From Tetragonia tetragonoides (taxonomy: Eukaryota > Streptophyta > Magnoliopsida > Caryophyllales > Aizoaceae): DNA of 64,000 nt. The stretch covers positions 45,178,807-45,242,806 of the forward strand of contig CM076139.1 in assembly GCA_038025085.1 (NCBI GenBank), written 5' to 3'. The notes under the pieces are model-generated. The model was not told the origin of the DNA. It saw only the letters and a list, made by a program, of their open reading frames with translations, and searched no databases. The translations under genes were made by a program, and so were the position numbers. Positions 24,042 to 35,841 of the stretch are shown one piece after another. How positions within the stretch are numbered: position 1 is the stretch's first letter; the number at the start of each line of letters is the position of its first letter.

Positions 24042-24863
24042 TCCCGCGATGTTCAATTAAACTCACTTATTAATACTACTGCTCCACTGTATCTCCCCCA
24101 CGGGGCTGACCCGTCGACTAAGCTCCCGATCGTCGTGTTCGTCCACGGCGGAGGATTCATCCTATGCAGCACGGGTACACCCGTCGTCCATGAGTTCTGC
24201 TCTACTGCTGCGAGTCAACTCAACGCGCTGATCGTTTCCGTTGACTATCGCCTTGCTCCTGAGTACCGCCTTCCCGCCGCGTACGACGACGTTTTGGATG
24301 CGTTGACTTGGATCAGAGACACCAAAGATGAGTGGGTGACCCAATTTGGGGATATATCGAGGTGTGTTCTGATGGGGGAAAGTGCAGGGGGTAACATAGT
24401 CTATCACGCCGGTTTAAGAGCAGCGGCTCAGGTTGATGATCTTAAACCGTTGACTATTCGTGGTTTGGTTTTGATCCAACCGTATTTTGGTGGCATTGAC
24501 GTTGTTCGTTCCGAGCTTATGTTGGCTCATGATTCGGTTTTGCCCATGAATGTGAATGAATTGATGTGGAATCTTTCATTGCCCGTTGGAGCTGATCGGA
24601 GCCATGAGTATTGTGACCCGACTTTGTGGGGCGGGTCGAAATCGATTCCTTTGATTCGGGATTTGGAATGGCGAGTCGGTGTTGTTGCTTCGGGTGGTGA
24701 CCCGCTTTATGACCGGGATGTGGAAATGGCAAGAATGTTGGAGAATAAAGGGTTGTTTATGAAGTGCCTAATTACTGAGGATGATCAGCATGGTGTGTTT
24801 GTCTCGGATTCTACTAATAAGAGGAAGGTTTTGCTTGATTTTGTTAAGGGCTTTTTCTCTTAG
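24042..24863 (+). pseudogene. Carboxylesterase (CXE), 5'-truncated
   Basis: An open frame homologous to the neighbouring carboxylesterases from the SKDVQL region (24042) to a TAG stop at 24863. All catalytic parts of the plant CXE/hormone-sensitive-lipase family are present: HGGG oxyanion motif, nucleophile elbow GESAGG, Asp in SGGDPLYD and His in DDQHGVF. The first ~50 residues and the ATG are missing. At 24041 homology switches abruptly to a 49-bp repeat also found at 22728-22776. No in-frame ATG precedes HGGG, so a full protein is unlikely. The missing 5' segment matches what is preserved in the stub at 42554-42657. Confidence 0.82.
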
Positions 24864-25489
24864 TTATGATATCTTTATTTTTGGTTTAGGGTTTTAATTG
24901 ATCCAATTCCATTTGTATGGAAACTGTATTTTGTAACAATGTACAACTGTTTTAATGGTGTATGTGAAAGAAGTTTTATGCATAATACCCAACATTATTA
25001 CATACAAACAAAATTGTGAGGTTTTCCCATGTAGTCCAATCCAGCACGTTTTGGGCTACTGTCTAACTCAAACCAATTGAAGAGTTTAGAATGGGCTGCA
25101 TTCAAGGTTTTCCCACCTGGTTTGGATAAGTCCCAAAATATTTAACATTGTGTGCCATCTTGGGCTTGAAGCTGATGTACGACTTAGCCCACTTAATCAC
25201 AATGAGATACAGAGTGTGTGATTAGTGGTGCCTTGGTGGCACTGGCTAGACATGAATCACATGACACTTATCTACTGAAATCCTGTTACAAAAATCATTT
25301 CCACTTGGCTTAATGGATAAGAGTTTAGAACCATTTAAACCATTAGCTGAAATGTTAACAAAACTATAATGGAGTTTAAGGACTCCTTCATTCTCTTTCC
25401 TTTATTCTCACAAGTTATAAGACGTTACAAATTCAAGAAATTGAGTAGTAGCTAATTTCTCTCACATATTGATGAGCAAAAAAAAAATT
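24864..25489. other. 3' flank of truncated CXE, no gene
   Basis: AT-rich sequence with no recognisable gene or repeat structure. Confidence 0.4.
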
Positions 25490-26580
25490 ATCCCGTGGCC
25501 CCGATAACCAACCCCGTGGGCCCTCCCATGTCTATTAGGGGTGTCCCGTGCGATGTCGAAAATATCCATCTTCGTTCTGGCGCCTCGCAGAAGCTCCCAA
25601 AAATGTTGATTATAGCTTTCATTTTCGGCTTTCCGGGTTTCGGTTGTCATTTTTGCCCAAACTTCTTATAGGAGCCTCGGTGTTCCGGAAGGGTCATACG
25701 GATCCCCGAACTTTGATTTCACCCATGCCTTTGGTGTTCCGTGCGATGTGGGTGCGAAAATATAAACCTTCCTTTTGGGGCCTCTCGGAAGCCCCCAAAA
25801 CGTGGATTATAGCCTTCGTTATCGGTTTCCCAGGGCCCAGGTGTCATTTTTGCCTAAATTTTTCTTGGGAGTCTATCATGACCCTAGAGGACCCTTAGAG
25901 CCCCGGGAGCGTCATCCGTATCCCCAAACTTTGATTTTGCCCATGCCTTTGGTTTTCCAACTCTTACACCAGTATCCTGTAAAACGCCTTTCCAAGCCTA
26001 TCAAAGACTGGATAAGCCACCCCGAGGGCCTCCCATGTCCCCTAGAGGTGTTACGTGCGACGTGATGCGTAGATATCCACCTTCATTCCTGGGCCTCCCG
26101 GAAGCCCAAAAAAGGTGGATTATAGCCTTCATTTTCGGCTTCCGGTGGGCCAAATGTCATATTTGCCCAAAATCCTCCGAGGGCTCTATCATGACCCTAG
26201 ATACCCTTCGGTTCTCCGGGAGGGTCATCCGGATCCCCGAACTTCGATATCACCCATGTATTCGGTGTATCGACCCTTACATTGGTGTCCCGTAAAAACG
26301 CCCTTACAAGCCTATTAGGGACTTGATAGCGGACCCTGGGGTCTCTTATGTTATCTAAGGGTGTCTCTTACGAAGTAGTGCAAAAATATTCACCTTCGTT
26401 CCGGTGCCTCCCGGATATCCAAAAAGGTGGATTATGGCATTTAATTTTCGGCTTTTCAGAGCACGATTTTCGTTTTTCCCCAAACTTTGCCGGGGGGTCC
26501 ATCGTCACCCTAGAAAACCTCCGGAGAGTCGGTATGATCATTGGAACCCTCAAACTTCGATTTCACCCATGAAACATGAC
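25490..26580. repeat. Degenerate ~312-bp tandem array, GC-rich
   Basis: Four imperfect copies of one unit. The anchor GATTATRGC occurs at 25608, 25805, 26118 and 26430. The last two spacings are 313 and 312 bases; the first is 197, so copy 1 is internally deleted. Each unit carries GATCCCCGAACTTYGAT and CCATG words and is GC-richer than its surroundings. Frames run through it but change between units and match no domain. It could be a small satellite or the internal repeats of an old element. Confidence 0.75.
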
Positions 26581-27247
26581 ACTTGGGACATGGGACATGG
26601 AACATGGGCGTTGGGATATGAGACATGGGACATGCCACCCAGAGTTAGTTTCAATAAATTTTTGATATACTTAGTTCATTTTGATCCATTATCTAATATG
26701 ATAATCTTTGGTAGAAGAACTTTATAACATAGTATTCCCAAGTTTGTGAATAAAAGGCTAATAACCATTTCTAAGCACTCAGTCAAATATAAATCAAAGT
26801 TTACATTATGACTAATCATAATAAGTAGAACTATAATGCAACAAAAATGTCATTTAGGGGTATTAGATACCTTTAACTTTTTAAGAGGCACCACAAGCCA
26901 ATGAATGTTTTTTTTTTTTTGTCAAAGGCCAATATACGGCCAATGAATGACTATTACCATGACTTGAGGGCATCCCTCCCCCCAACATTTTAATATTTGT
27001 CATCAATAAATAAAAGTCAGGTTGCGGATGAATCTCTCCAAATCCTGCATTGGTGTTGTTTCAGTTTTATTTACCAGTTAACCACAAAATTTAATATAAA
27101 AAAAAGGACAATTATTACAACAAATTTCAAAGCAAGACAACCCATCGAAAAACATTAAATAAAAAAAAAAAAACAAAACAAAAAGAGTTGAAATATCCTA
27201 TACATGACACGGACATAAACACTAATTTACTAATGTAATAGAAATTT
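26581..27247. other. AT-rich intergenic DNA, no gene
   Basis: Short GGGACATGGGACATGG-type repeats at 26585-26635, then AT-rich DNA. No recognisable gene. Confidence 0.4.
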
Positions 27248-27264
27248 AAGCATTTGATCTCTAT

Positions 27265-27428
27265 TATTTTTTTTTTTTGGGTTCACGACCAAGTGTATCC
27301 ACAGTCGACTACATTGACTATCCCCCGCGCTGGTTTGTAAGCACCTCAAAGGATGGACAACTAGCCAAGGAATTTAAAAATGCTCTATGCCCAAAATGAG
27401 ATTCGAATTCTCGACCTTGTTTAAGGCC
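27265..27428 (-). mobile_element. SINE with 17-bp target duplication, minus strand
   Basis: A 164-bp insert lies between identical 17-bp direct repeats AAGCATTTGATCTCTAT (27248-27264 and 27429-27445). On the - strand it has a box-B-like GAATTCGAATCTC near its 5' end. Its 3' tail is A-rich, seen as T's at ~27265-27281 on the + strand. A long target duplication, pol III-like head and A tail make this a SINE. Confidence 0.78.
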
Positions 27429-27678
27429 AAGCATTTGATCTCTATAAGTACATTAAAAAAGAGATTAATTTCTTACTACATAACATCTTAGAATCTTGAA
27501 AACTTGTCGCATTTTAAATTGATTTTATTTTATCGTATAAGCACTAGCCTGCCATGGATGGATTAATAATCTAATAGTACTACAATTTTAATTTATTTTT
27601 TGAGAGAGGAAATTTCATTTCATTTAACAAGTAGCATAATTGGGGTTGGTTTCTAAGGTAATGCTGTGAGTAAATAAT

Positions 27679-28168
27679 CTTAGTGGTCGTTTGGTTAATC
27701 ATGGGAAGTAAGTTTTCATGGGTAGTAGAAATTTATGGGAAATGAAAATGCAAAGGAAGTGCCTAATCTTGTTTGGTTGAATAAGGGAAGTGCAAATTCA
27801 TGGGGATTAATGTGGGAAGTTGCTTACCAAGGGGAGACTAGCCAGCAGAGCCGGCCCAAGGGGGTGGCCAGAGGGGCGACCGCCTAAGGCCCCAGCCTGA
27901 GTAGGGCCCAAACAACAATGAAAAATTAAGTTAAATAAAAAAACTTGCAAACACTAAACATGAAAACGGGGTTGGTTCATTGGTTGGAAATGAGTTATGT
28001 TGCTCCTTATGTACATTGGGTCCTGAGTTCAAATCTCTATGGCCTCTATTTTTTTTTTAGGAAGTAAGTTCCCACATTATTTTTGTCAACCAAACAAGAA
28101 AGAAAATCACACTTCTTAAGAAGTAATACTTCCTATATTTTATAAGTGTCAACCAGACAAGCACTTAA
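27679..28168. mobile_element. MITE-like element with nested hAT scrap and SINE-like piece
   Basis: Outer ends are similar when inverted: TTAGTGGTCGTTTGGTTAA on the left and a right end reading TTAAGTGCTTGTCTGGTTGA. Inside is CAGAGCCGGCCCAAGG (27845), resembling a hAT end. A + strand segment at 27968-28052 has a box-B-like GAGTTCAAATCTC and a T-rich tail, SINE-like. Limits and classes are tentative. Confidence 0.45.
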
Positions 28169-28362
28169 TTAAAAAAATTGATAAATTGCCATAGTCGGGG
28201 CAGTGTAAAATTTCAACCCCATTTGTTCAACGTTTTTTTAAATTTGTTAAATCCAACTTGGCGGGATGCTCGCGGTCAGCCACTTACTCATAGTCCTCAT
28301 CGTTTCTCTGTTCTTCATCTTCCCTCTCTGCTTTCAATTTCAATTTCTCCCCAAATCAAAAA

Positions 28363-29358
28363 ATGTCAGATTCATCCCGTTCCGAAGCCCTCCTAGACGA
28401 CATATTCGAGCGTCTCCACTTTATCCGTCATCCTAACGGCACCATCTCGCGCCGCAACGAGTTCTTTCCCACTGTCCCTGCCTACTCTGACAACTTCTCT
28501 CACTCAAAGGATGTTCAATTGAACCCAGTTAACAATACGTTCGTTCGTCTCTTCCTTCCTCGCAAAGCGGTCAACGTACCCAACTCGCCTACAAAGAAGA
28601 AACTGCCGATTGTGGTGTTTGTTCATGGTGGCGGGTTTGTGTTCTGCAGCGCTGCCACCCCTGTCTACCACGAGTTCTGCTCCGAGTCTTCAAGTCGACT
28701 CGGTGCGCTTATCATCTCCGTTGACTACCGCCTCGCTCCTGAGCACCGCCTCCCTTCCCCATACGACGACGTTTTGGAGGCGTTGACATGGCTAAAAGAC
28801 ACCGACGATGGGTGGGTCAACGAGTATGGGGATTTAACGAGGTGTGTTCTGATGGGGGAGAGTTCAGGGGGTAATATAGTCTACCATTCAGGTTTGAGGG
28901 TAGCGGCTCGGGTCAACGATTTTAAGCCTTTGATTGTTCGGGGGTTGGTCCTGATCCAACCCTCCTTTGGCGGGTTGGAAAGGACCGGGTCGGAGCTCCG
29001 GTTAAATGACTATTCGATTTGGCCTGTTGATGTGAATGAGCTAATGTGGGGGTTTGCTTTACCTGTCGTGGCTACTCACGGTCATGAGTATTGTGATCCA
29101 ACAGCCGATGGCGGGTCGAAGTTAATTGAATCGGTTCGGGATTTGGGTTGGCAGGTTGGGGTGGTTGCTTCGGGTGGCGACCCACATTTTGACCGGGATG
29201 TGGAGTTTGTAAGATTGTTAGAAAGTAAAGGATTGATTGTGAAGTGTATGATTAGCAAGGATGATCAACATGGTGTGTTTATATCGAATGCCACTAATAA
29301 GAGGAAGAATTTGCTTCATTTTGTGAGGGATTTTCTCCAAAATCTTCAACTTACTTGA
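28363..29358 (+). CDS. Carboxylesterase (CXE family, alpha/beta hydrolase), intact
   Basis: An intronless frame of 331 residues, normal length for plant carboxylesterases. Visible are HGGG (88-91), nucleophile elbow GESSGG with Ser167, VDYRLAPEH (~120-128), Asp273 in GGDPHFD and His303 in DDQHGVF, a complete Ser-Asp-His triad. No signal peptide, so a cytosolic enzyme is expected. The family hydrolyses short-chain esters; the same fold gave the GID1 gibberellin receptor, but GID1 lacks the catalytic His. The substrate is unknown. The ATG follows a pyrimidine-rich leader (28270-28350). The next paralogue begins 410 bases downstream in the same direction. Confidence 0.93.
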   Translation: MSDSSRSEALLDDIFERLHFIRHPNGTISRRNEFFPTVPAYSDNFSHSKDVQLNPVNNTFVRLFLPRKAVNVPNSPTKKKLPIVVFVHGGGFVFCSAATPVYHEFCSESSSRLGALIISVDYRLAPEHRLPSPYDDVLEALTWLKDTDDGWVNEYGDLTRCVLMGESSGGNIVYHSGLRVAARVNDFKPLIVRGLVLIQPSFGGLERTGSELRLNDYSIWPVDVNELMWGFALPVVATHGHEYCDPTADGGSKLIESVRDLGWQVGVVASGGDPHFDRDVEFVRLLESKGLIVKCMISKDDQHGVFISNATNKRKNLLHFVRDFLQNLQLT

Positions 29359-29768
29359 GGTTGATCAAGAATATATCCTACTAGGCTACTAATGGATTTC
29401 ATAAAGGAATGCACTACGCACAATGTATTTGCACAACTACTTGATGTAATGGTAAATTGATGACTGAATAAAGACTTGTGCAAATGTACTATAGCTTGTT
29501 TTCTTTGGTTGAGTTTTAGCTTAAAGTATATCCAAGTAAAAGTCCCTAACTAGTTCTCCATGATATTAACAAAAATATTTATTTTGTAATTTTTGTAGGG
29601 TTCATATATAATTATATATGTAATTAACCCAAAATGAGGTTATTGTGATTAGCATTATATTGGACTTATTTAAGCTACTTGTAATATTTTGTATTTGTTG
29701 GGAAGACTAATAATGGAGTATAAAGTTTAAGCTACTTGGTGATTTGTGTACCTCTTGGTGCTTACTAA

Positions 29769-30841
29769 ATGAGACCATACGTTAGCATTGCAACCTTGCT
29801 CATCTTCCTCCTTGTCTCTCTAGCCTTCATATTTCTCCCATCTCACAAAATTCTCCTCCAATCAAAAATGTCATCATCATCCAACCCAATCGACGTTTAT
29901 AAGCGTCTACACATAGTCCCCAACCCCGACGGTACCATCACACGTCTCACCGAGTTCTTCCCCACCGTCCCTCCCTCTTCCGACAACTTCTCCGTCTCCA
30001 AAGACGTTCAATTGAACACAGTTAACAATACTTTCATCCGCCTATTCCTACCCCGACAACCCGGCAACATAACCAAACCTCCTGCGAGTAACCATCTGCC
30101 TATCATACTGTTCCTCCATGGTGGCGGTTTCGTCTACTGCAGCGCTGCCACCCCCGTCTTCCACGACTTCTGCTCCGAGTCCGCGAGTCGACTTAACGCG
30201 CTTATCGTCTCCGTTGACTACCGCCTTGCTCCCGAGCACCGCCTCCCAGCAGCATACGACGACGTTTTGGAGGCGTTGACTTGGGTGAAGACACCAACGA
30301 TGAGTGGGTCAGAGAGTATGGTGATTTATCTAGGTGTGTTTTAATGGGGCAGAGTTCAGGGGGTAATATAGTCTACCACGCCGGTTTAAGGGTAGCGGCT
30401 CGGGTTAACGATTTTAAGCCTTTGTTTGTTCGAGGATTGGTCTTGATCCAACCTTACTTTGGTGGTCCAGTCAGGACGGGTTCGGAGCTCCGGTTTATTG
30501 ATGACCCGGTTGTGCCCTTGAATGGGAATGATCTGTTGTGGGAACTTGCTCTGCCTCTTGGTGCTAATCGTACTCATGAATACTGTGACCCGGCTGTGGG
30601 TGGCGGGTCGGAGTTGATTGATTTGGTTCGGGATTTGGATTGGCGGGTCGCGGTGATTGCTTCCGAGGGTGACCCGCTTTTTGATCGGGATGTAGAGTTG
30701 GCTAAATTGTTAGAGAGTAAAGGGTTGAGTGTCAAGAGCTTGTTTAGCAAGGATGGTGGCCATGGGGTTTTTATATCGGATTCTACTAATAAAAGGAAGG
30801 ATTTGCTTCATTTTGTCTTGGATTTTCTTTGTCATCTTTAA
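29769..30841 (+). pseudogene. Carboxylesterase with 1-base frameshift
   Basis: Two overlapping frames together make one CXE of normal length. Frame one runs from ATG 29769 to about 30288 (HGGG present). Frame two continues to the TAA at 30841 and holds nucleophile elbow GQSSGG, the SEGDPLFD Asp and the GGHGVF His. Alignment with the paralogues places a 1-base deletion at ~30287-30290, just before the DTNDEW codons. The start carries a hydrophobic extension (IATLLIFLLVSLAFIFL), a likely signal anchor. An internal ATG near 29868 matches the cytosolic start of other copies. The elbow has Gln before Ser where paralogues have Glu or Asp. A copia element starts 28 bases after the stop. A sequencing error could also explain the single shift. 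Confidence 0.82.
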
Positions 30842-30869
30842 TTTCTGAGCCTAGCTAAAAACATCCTAC

Positions 30870-31125
30870 TGTAGGAAAATATAGGAAGTTATAATTTGTG
30901 ATTCTCCTAATATTTAGTTTTAGGAAGCTTTCCTATAATTTGTGATTCTCTGTATATTTAGTTTTAGGAAGTTTTCCTCTCCTTATTATTTGCCCTTACT
31001 ATAGGCTGATTATGGGCTTGATACTCGCCTAATTTAGGCTCCAGTTTGTGTATATATTTGAGGTATTCCCTCACCTAATAATACAGAAAATCATTAAACA
31101 CAAAACTCTGTCTTCAAGCTTTTCA
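30870..31125 (+). repeat. Copia 5' LTR
   Basis: 256 bp, TGTAGGAAAA...CTTTTCA. Contains an internal ~50-bp duplication (AATTTGTGATTCTC and TTTAGTTTTAGGAAG words occur twice). TATATATT at ~31030 is a possible promoter element. Differs from the 3' LTR at three sites. Confidence 0.95.
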
Positions 31126-31137
31126 TGGTATCAGAGC
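31126..31137 (+). other. Copia primer-binding site
   Basis: TGGTATCAGAGC directly after the LTR matches the 3' end of plant initiator methionine tRNA, the usual primer of copia reverse transcription. Confidence 0.9.
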
Positions 31138-31205
31138 CATAAGGATATTTCCGGGACTGGAAACAAAATATTCTAAGGCTCTATCATCTACCACTCTTAC
31201 CTGAA

Positions 31206-32405
31206 ATGGCCGACGCGAACAACCCTGCAAGCGACTCAACCCAGCAATTAGTCTCGATGGAGCAACTGTTACAACTGCTCCAACAAGTGGGCAGGCCCTC
31301 AAATCCTCCAAATGAGTCCTCCAACCATGGAGTCACGATTGCAGAGAAGTTAAATTACCAAAACTACACAAAATGGTCCCGCCTCATGCACTTAGCAATT
31401 AATGGGAGGGGCCGACTCAACCATATCAGTGCCGACCCTCCACCAACGACCGACCCAGACTACCCAAAGTGGGTACAACGAGACTCTTCGGTAATCTCAT
31501 GGATCATCGACAATATTGATCCGGACTTGGTAAACCAATTTCTTGACTATCCAAACGCTAAGGAACTATGTAAGGGTATTGAAACCCTCTACAGCAGTGG
31601 GAGGGATGAACTCCAGATCTTTGATCTCACTACCAAAGCCAACACACTAACCCAGGGAAATGACTCCATTGAGGTCTTTTATGGGAAGATGATAGCAATC
31701 TGGAAGGAGATAGACCGGAGGACACCCAACCCCATGAAATGTGCCGAAGACATCTCAATTTACAACAAAATCATCCAAAGAAGCCGCCTATACCAATTCC
31801 TCGCCGGAGTTCATGACGGTTTTGATAAAGAAAGGAGGGATCTCTTGAACCAAGACCCTCTACCTACTGTTGAAACCGCCTATGCCACCATTAGACGCTA
31901 GATTGCAAGAACGGGAATTATGAAGGGGCAACCATCATCGGGAGAGACTCCCTCAGGCATAGGAAGCGGACTTGCGGTGAAAGGCCGATCAGGCAAGCCC
32001 TCATCTTGGCGAGAAACAGAAGATAAGACTAACCTGAGGTGCTCTCACTGTGGTGGTACAAAGCACACCAAAGAGGGTTGTTTCAAACTCATCGGGTACC
32101 CGGATTGGTGGCCCGACTCAAGGAAACGTGGACCCAAAGATCAAAGAACAACCAATGAAAGGAAGCCCCAAGCTTACCTCACTGCCGCCGGAAAAGGAGA
32201 AGAAAGAAGTGAGGTCGCCGGAGAAACAAACCTCACCACCACTGGAGGTAAGTTGTACATGACCACCGGCATACAGCCCTTTGAAGGGATAGAGAAATTA
32301 ACCGGGAAAATTGGAGGACATAACTCCATGGATGAAGCACTAGAACATTGGGAAAAAGGAGCAAGGAGAGAGAAAGGCAAGGGGGTTGGACACAACAGCT
32401 CTTAA
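31206..32405 (+). pseudogene. Copia gag with in-frame stop
   Basis: One frame encodes a copia-type gag (LNYQNYTKWSRLMHLAINGRG near the start). A CCHC zinc knuckle follows (CSHCGGTKHTKEGC, ~32040-32080), then the usual GYPDWW. A single TAG at 31899-31901 interrupts it, with coding continuing in the same frame. The frame ends at 32405 while protease continues in frame +1, so a frameshift lies near 32386-32405. Confidence 0.88.
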
Positions 32406-35400
32406 AGAAAAAGGGGGGCCTAGTCTTGTTAATACAAAAAATCCCACTCCACAAAAAACTCCACAAGAGACCCAAAAAAGTAAAACTACTCCTTATTTTC
32501 CCATACCCGAGAAAAATCACACCATTAATGGGGCCAGTTTTATATGCAAAAACAAAAACCCGGGGTGGATTTTTGATTGTGGAGCAACAGATACTATGAC
32601 CTTTGACCCCCATGATCTTAATAAAATCAACCAGTCAAAAAAATCCCTTATTCAGACTGCTAATGGAGAGTGTGTTGAGGTGGTTGGAACCGGAGCTGTG
32701 GAGATTTCCCCCAAAATCCACTTGAAAAATTGTCTTTTAATTCCCCACTTATCTCATAAGTTACTTTCTATTAGTCAGCTTACCAAGGACCTAAACTGCA
32801 TTGTTCTAATGTTTGCTACTGGTTGTATTGTGCAGGATGCTCGGACCAGGGAGATTATTGGGCATGGTACTGAGCGAGATGGGTTGTACTACGTCGATGA
32901 AGTGGTCCAACAAGGTAGCGCAGCACTAGCTCATGGGTCCACCGATCAACAACTATGGGTATGGCATCGGCGTCTTGGACACCCCTCACTTGGGTACCTG
33001 AAAAAACTTTTCCCTTCTTTAGCTAAGTCTTTTGTGTTCTTAGATTGTGAGACTTGTGTACTGGCCAAAAGCCATGAACATTTTTATGCTCCTAGTTCTA
33101 GTTGTACTAAAAAACCCTTTAGTTTGATTCACTCGCAGCCCCCGAATTTGAGATGCATGGTTTTTCGTACTTTGTTTTCTTTATTGATGACTGTACCAGG
33201 ATGAGTTGGGTATATTTTTTGAAAACTAAATCTGAAGTCTTTGATGTATTTGTCGCCTTTTATAAGATGGTTTGCACCCAATTCCAAACACAAATCCAAA
33301 TCTTACGATCCGATAATAGGGAGGGAGTATGTGAACTTGGACATGAAAAACTTCTTCTCCACAAATGGCCTTATTCATCAAAAAACTTGCCCTGACACCC
33401 CACAACAAAATGGTGTAGCCGAAAGGAAAAATCGAACCCTACTTGAAATAACCAGAGCCATAATCCTTGAATCCCATGTCCCTGCCCATTTTTGGCCCGA
33501 AGCCATTGCCACTGCCACCTACCTCACAAATCGCCTCCCCACAAAAAGCCTTAAACATAACACTCCTCTCGAGTGCTTACAGTCTTACATGACCATTCCC
33601 TCCACTAATACTCTTCTTCCCCGTGTATTTGGTTGTGTGGTCTTTGTTCACCTCCCCAAAAGAAACCGTCACAAACTTGAAGCTCGGGCCGTCAAATGTG
33701 TCTTTGTTGGGTATGGCATCGACCAAAAGGGGTATCGGTGTTTTGATCCTGTCCATAACAAGATGTATACAACCATGGACTGTGAGGTTTTTGAAAACAC
33801 CTATTATTACGCCAACCATCCTCGGTCTCAGGGGGAGAGTCCAGTTGACGATCTCAGTTGGCTGACGTACCCTATGGTGTTAGATCAGGACCCTCCTGAG
33901 CAAGTAGGTAATACCACCGCGACCGCTCCGGCTGTTGTACAACCTACCACAACACTCACTCCGCCAGCTCAAACCCTGTCTGATGAGCATCCACAAGAGG
34001 TAAGTATCAATTTAAATAATACTAACTCTCCAGATGTCCAAGAAACACAATTGCAAGGCCCAACTGTTGACACTTGTAACCCAGAACTCCAATCTGAGCT
34101 TAGTGAAAAAACTCCTGCTTTGAGGTACCAATTACCTCCACGAAGTACAAGGGGCATCCCTCCTAGGAGATATGATCCAGAATTTGAAGCACAGAGATCT
34201 AGGTACCCAGTGGAAGAACCAGACAGGGGGAGTCTATCACAAACAGCTCTAGCCTTCAATACCGTCTTATATACCTCTGAGATTCCTAAAACTGCTGAAG
34301 AGGCCCTAAAACATAAGAACTGGGAGAAAGCTATGCAAGAAGAATTGGATGCACTCCAGAAAAATAAAACTTGGGATAAATGTGTCCTGCCTAAGGGAAA
34401 AAAGGTGGTGGGGTGTAGATGGGTGTTCTCGATCAAGTACAAAGCTGACGGGAAAATTGAAAGATACAAGGCTCGGCTAGTAGCTAAGGGATACACTCAG
34501 ACTTATGGGATCGATTACTCTGAGACATTCTCCCCGGTAGCAAAAATTGATACTATCAGAGTCCTGTTCTCTATTGCAGCAAACAAAGACTGGCCCCTCT
34601 ATCAGTTCGACGTAAAAAATGCTTTCCTACACGGGGAAATAAAAGAAGAAGTCTACATGCAAGCTCCTCCTGGCTTCACTCACACCTTCAAATCCGGTGA
34701 AGGATGCAAACTCAACAAGGCATTGTATGGCCTAAAGCAGTCACCCAGGGCTTGGTTCGGAAAATTCACTATGGCGATGAACAGGTTTGGGTATCACCAG
34801 AGCAACTCAGACCACACCTTGTTCCTAAAAAGGAAACAAGGCCTCATCACATGCCTCATAATCTATGTAGACGATATGATTATCACAGGGGATGATATGG
34901 CAGAAATTGAAGACCTGAAAAGAAAGTTGTTTCAAGAATTTGAAATGAAAGACTTAGGGAACCTTAAATACTTCCTTGGTATTGAGGTTCTAAGATCGAA
35001 GCAAGGAATTTTCATCTCCCAGAGGAAATACATACTTGATATGTTGGCAGAGGTAGGCCTGATTGACTGCAAACCAGCAGAAACTCCCATTATGACCAAC
35101 CATGGGCTCAGAATCACTGAAGGGGCCAAAGCAGCAAATAGAGAGCAATACCAGAAAATGGTTGGAAAACTAATCTACCTATCACACACTAGGCCCGATA
35201 TTGCATATGCCGTTGGAATAGTCAGCAGATTCATGCACATGCCCCAAATCCAGCACATGGATGCAGTCTTAAGAGTCTTGAGGTACCTCAAAGGTACTGT
35301 TGGTAGAGGAATCCTGTTCAGGAAAAACAACCACGTTGATCTTCTGGCCTATACAGATGCAGATTGGGCAGGTGACAGGGATGGTAGGAAGTCCACCTCT

Positions 35401-35841
35401 GGATACTTTACCCTAGTTGGAGGTAACCTGGTCACATGGAAAAGCAAAAAACAGAAGGTAACTGCATTATCGAGTGCAGAAGCAGAATTCAGAGGAATAG
35501 CAAAAGGGGTTGCAGAGGTTCTATGGCTTAGAAAACTTCTTAACGAACTCGGTTTCCCTCAAAGAAGGCCCTGTGAACTCTTTTGTGATAATAAAGCTGC
35601 AATTAGCATCTCAGAGAATCCGGTTCAGCATGATCTAACCAAACATATTGAAGTAGATCGTCACTTCATCAAAGACAATCTTGAAGGAAAAGTTATAAGA
35701 CTGCCCTATGTCCGGTCCGAAGATCAGTTAGCAGACATCTTGACCAAAGCCGTTGGCCCCATCCCGTTTGAGAGTGTCTTGTGCAAGTTGGGCATCGTCG
35801 ATCCCACGACCCAACTTGAGGGGGAGTGTAGGAAAATATAG
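32386..35841 (+). pseudogene. Copia pol (protease, integrase, RT, RNase H), frameshifted
   Basis: 32386-33204 holds the protease site (DCGATDT) and the integrase HHCC zinc region (WHRRLGHPS ... CETC). A deletion of about ten bases near 33140 shifts the frame and removes the start of the integrase core, including its expected first acidic residue. The core continues at 33153 in another frame. A one-base shift near 33315, right after the second acidic residue (RSDN), moves it again. From 33241 a long frame of 866 codons runs to 35841. It contains the third integrase acidic residue (AERKNR), intact reverse transcriptase (YVDD near 34865) and RNase H (DADWAGD near 35355). Integrase is therefore broken while RT and RNase H remain open. 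Confidence 0.9.
35816..35826 (+). other. Copia polypurine tract
   Basis: TTGAGGGGGAG immediately before the 3' LTR, the expected start site for plus-strand DNA synthesis. Confidence 0.85.

Noticed and set aside
25490..26580. Ribosomal DNA spacer
   Set aside because: GC-richer tandem units suggested it, but no rRNA gene sequence or known spacer motif is present.
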